A stretch of 64,000 bases of DNA from Cylicocyclus nassatus. Lineage: Eukaryota > Nematoda > Chromadorea > Rhabditida > Strongylidae. The notes under the pieces were generated by a model, which worked only from the letters and a program-made list of their open reading frames with translations, did not search any database and had not been told where the DNA came from. A program made the position numbers and the translations under genes. The stretch is from positions 35,663,733 to 35,727,732 of the forward strand of contig CATQJL010000305.1 of the NCBI GenBank assembly GCA_958299035.1, in the 5' to 3' direction. Shown here piece after piece: positions 62,241 through 64,000 of the stretch. Every line of letters begins with the position of its first letter. Position 1 is the stretch's first letter.

Positions 62241-62348
62241 CACTTGGGAACACTCTGTGTTGAACTTGAATTCCTCGATTATCGATTCTTCTACAGGAAG
62301 GCAACGCAAACGATTCATCACCCGTTTGTACTCTCGCTTATACTTGTT
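62241..62348 (-). CDS. GPCR exon: helix 8 and C-tail
   Basis: Acceptor TTTTAG. It encodes NKYKREYKRVMNRLRC and an acidic tail ending ECSQV at a GTAAGC donor. Reading through the donor instead gives VSCLPQLVQ and TAA at 62211-62213, overlapping an AATAAA. The transcript may therefore end there or splice on to a further exon. Confidence 0.75.
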
Positions 62349-63186
62349 CTAAAATACGAAGCATTGTTTATTGAGTAGTTCAACAGGACAATGAAATATA
62401 AGAAAATGTTTTCAAACTTACATTGTAGAGTCCATATATAATCGGATTTAAGCAAGAATTCGACATGGCAAGCCAATGTGCACAGAAAAAAACTACATTG
62501 ATGTACTTCCACCTGCAAGACCAATTGAAATGGGCGTATAAATGGTACTAGAATTGCTGCAAAGCTTACCCATTAATCTCTGGTTTGACCTCATTAAGCA
62601 GAAGGTATGACTCCAGTGGGAACCAACAGAGGGAGAAACAAGCCACCACAATCATTAGCATGTACATCAGCTGAAGGACGACAAGATCAAGAACGAAGCG
62701 TGAACGACAAAGAAGTGAATACCTTTCTATTTGACATGTCAGTGTTGATACTCGGCTGATTCAAATTCCTTGATTCATCTCCGCTCCTGACGGTCGATGT
62801 CCAGATCTGTATGAATCAAAGGATTTAATAATGCAAAGTGGAGAAGTCAAACCTGCCTTGATAGCTATCATAGTGTATGCTGTGTCTAGGATGATCATGG
62901 GCACGAAATAGTGTATGATTGTCAAATAGATATTGTAGATTTTCCACAGATTTTCTTCCGCATAAACCGGTCTACACTATAATAAGTAGACATGACAATG
63001 CGGCAATGACCGTTGCGTCAAAAATGTCCGGAGGGGGGGGGGGGGTAAGGGAAAGAAAGTAAGGAGAGGGATTCTTACCAAATGTAGAGCATCTGAGCCA
63101 TCCGTTAGAGAAGTTTCTGAGATGCTTTGGGATATTCGCAAGCAACTTTGGGATTTTGATTTAGGAGGGATGGCTTTGTAAAGAAG
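62241..63186 (-). CDS. Neuropeptide-type GPCR, 3' half (five exons plus one candidate)
   Basis: Minus-strand exons 62857-62976, 62723-62806, 62570-62670, 62422-62512 and 62241-62348 join in frame. They encode an extracellular Cys plus TM5 (CRPVYAEENLWKIYN, then IHYFVPMIILDTAYTMIAIK), a third intracellular loop (IWTSTVRSGDES), TM6 with CWFP (VVACFSLCWFPLESYLLL), TM7 with NPxxY (HWLAMSNSCLNPIIYGLYN) and helix 8 with a basic tail (NKYKREYKRVMNRLRC). CWxP and NPxxY are hallmarks of the rhodopsin family, and the layout fits NPY/RFamide-type neuropeptide receptors (nematode npr group), plasma-membrane receptors signalling through G proteins. TM1-4 lie outside the window or were not found. A possible preceding exon is 63079-63186. 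The exact ligand cannot be read. Confidence 0.85.
62422..62512 (-). CDS. GPCR exon: TM7 with NPxxY
   Basis: Acceptor TTGCAG and donor GTAAGT. It encodes WKYINVVFFCAHWLAMSNS then CLNPIIYGLYN. The NPIIY motif and the Asn-Ser before it are typical of TM7. Confidence 0.9.
62570..62670 (-). CDS. GPCR exon: TM6
   Basis: Acceptor CTTCAG and donor GTAAGC. It encodes LMYMLMIVVACFSLCWFPLE and SYLLLNEVKPEING. The CWFP kink motif marks TM6. Confidence 0.9.
62723..62806 (-). CDS. GPCR exon: third intracellular loop
   Basis: 84 nt, phase 0 on both sides, acceptor ATACAG and donor GTATTC. It encodes IWTSTVRSGDESRNLNQPS and INTDMSNRK. Only this frame is open. Confidence 0.75.
62857..62976 (-). CDS. GPCR exon: ECL2 Cys and TM5
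   Basis: 120 nt, 40 codons. Acceptor TTATAG. To keep the frame into the next exon it must end at AAG with a GC donor (GCAGGT). Using the nearby GT (62851-62852) adds 4 nt and gives an early TGA in the next exon. Confidence 0.8.
63079..63186 (-). CDS. Candidate upstream GPCR exon
   Basis: 108 nt open in phase 0 between GGAACAG and a GTAAGA donor. It reads LLYKAIPPKSKSQSCLRISQ and then SISETSLTDGSDALHL. It joins in frame to the Cys of the TM5 exon and could be extracellular loop 2, but there is no TM4 signature. Uncertain. Confidence 0.35.
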
Positions 63187-63865
63187 CTGTTCCTTGTGAA
63201 AAAATACTAGAATTCTTTGGATTTAATCTTGCCACGGTATAGATACTACTATACTAATTCAGTATACAAGTATATCTTTTTGATTACAGCATTCTATATA
63301 CTGACTCCCTATTCACATGCATGTTCTTCTCTTCAACCGAAATACTTGAAACTTAATTTAACTGAATTGCAAACTTAATACAGTCTTGTCGGATCAAGCT
63401 GCATCTGCTGAAACATGAGCATACTGCTATGTGAGATATTTTTATACAGAGATATGTTGATCAGCATTGGTTTTCAAAGTATGCTTCAAGTACCGTTCAC
63501 TCATATTCTCGACTTCCATGTTTTTGTCATTCTGGGTCCCTCTCATGTTCCTGAATCCGGATATCAAGTTATGCGAAAATCCCGACGATCCCGTTTCGCA
63601 AACCCGCAAGGGAAGCTTTCCGAAACGGTGATTGGTTGGGTGCGCACGGATGGGTGGGACGAACGTCACGCCGACTTGAAGGGGATGAGCTAACGTGTCG
63701 AATCAATCCATCGTCCGAAGCAATTTTCGAAGCAATCTTCTCGCTGAAGCAAGTTTCGGCAGCGTGAGTTGGGCAAAGATACATTTGGAGGTATCGCTAC
63801 TGTTAGGCATCAGAATCTATCGACACCGTTTTGGGTGGACGGTGGCTTTAAGATAAGAAGGTATA
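63187..63865. other. Stretch with no recognised gene
   Basis: Searched for TM1-TM4 exons of the GPCR on the minus strand without success. A G tract lies near 63027-63040 just left of the candidate exon. A moderately GC-rich segment at 63560-63690 has overlapping ORFs on both strands. Confidence 0.35.
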
Positions 63866-64000
63866 CTTAGGTAATCGCCGGGGGCGGGCGGTCAGCAAAC
63901 TCGCGCTTTTTCTGCAGGCGGTCAGCAGAATTTTGGGGCGTGGCCAAACCTTCAGCAGGCGGCACTTCCTTTACGGCCGCATATTTTTCCAGCGGGCAGC
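63866..64000 (+). mobile_element. Partial SL-bearing TIR element at window edge
   Basis: Begins AGGTAATCGCCGGGGGCGGG and follows the left part of copy 1 (GGTCAGCAAACTCGCGCTTT, GGCGGTCAGCAGAATTTTGG, GGCGGCACTTCCTTTAC) until the window ends. By analogy with copy 1, an SL RNA-like gene is expected about 275 bp from its left end, beyond the window. Confidence 0.6.

Noticed and set aside
63442..63784. Upstream TM1-TM4 exons of the GPCR
   Set aside because: Open frames here lack hydrophobic helices, a DRY-type motif or fitting splice sites.

Overview
The window is nematode nuclear DNA, most likely from a clade V strongylid or hookworm-like parasite. Three things point there: spliced-leader RNA-like sequences whose leader differs from nematode SL1 by 1 to 3 bases, small phase-consistent exons in kilobase introns, and a dense load of TA-flanked inverted-repeat elements. 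The species call is inference. Only two multi-exon host genes can be reconstructed, and the rest is mostly mobile-element DNA.

1-7 kb: a candidate element with 24 bp terminal repeats, two tandem MITEs sharing one TA, an inverted-repeat element, and a 1.55 kb Tc1/mariner-type foldback with arms of about 540 bp. 7.4-21.7 kb (minus): seven exons join in frame into a 221-codon protein of EGF-like domains ending in a hydrophobic tail. Its introns hold hairpin MITEs, a mariner-like remnant, two unexplained coding-like fragments and a GC-rich island.

24.1-30.7 kb (minus): a head-to-tail Penelope-like retroelement array of two complete 2983 bp units, each with an intact 888-codon RT plus GIY-YIG ORF, and a 5'-truncated third unit. 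A hammerhead-ribozyme-like motif is repeated in every unit. 30.7-47 kb: gene-poor, with long purine-rich stretches, two GC-rich patches and a foldback pair with AAAAAGCCC-like repeats. 47.3-49.7 kb: a second copy of the Tc1-type foldback, nested in an older palindrome.

51.7-53.5 kb is the most unusual region. Three copies of an SL RNA-like gene (22 nt SL1-like leader, GT donor, stem-loop, Sm-like site, perfect terminal hairpin) lie inside about 575 bp elements whose termini are inverted repeats starting CTCAGATAATCGC. A further copy starts at 63.87 kb and runs off the window. This looks like an SL RNA gene carried by, or turned into, a non-autonomous DNA transposon. 56.2-57.7 kb: a 5'-truncated CR1-like LINE. 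62.2-63.2 kb (minus): the 3' half of a rhodopsin-family neuropeptide GPCR, with one intron that seems to need a GC donor.

All of this was read by eye. Exon joins rest on splice dinucleotides, phase and family motifs; no search or folding program was run.
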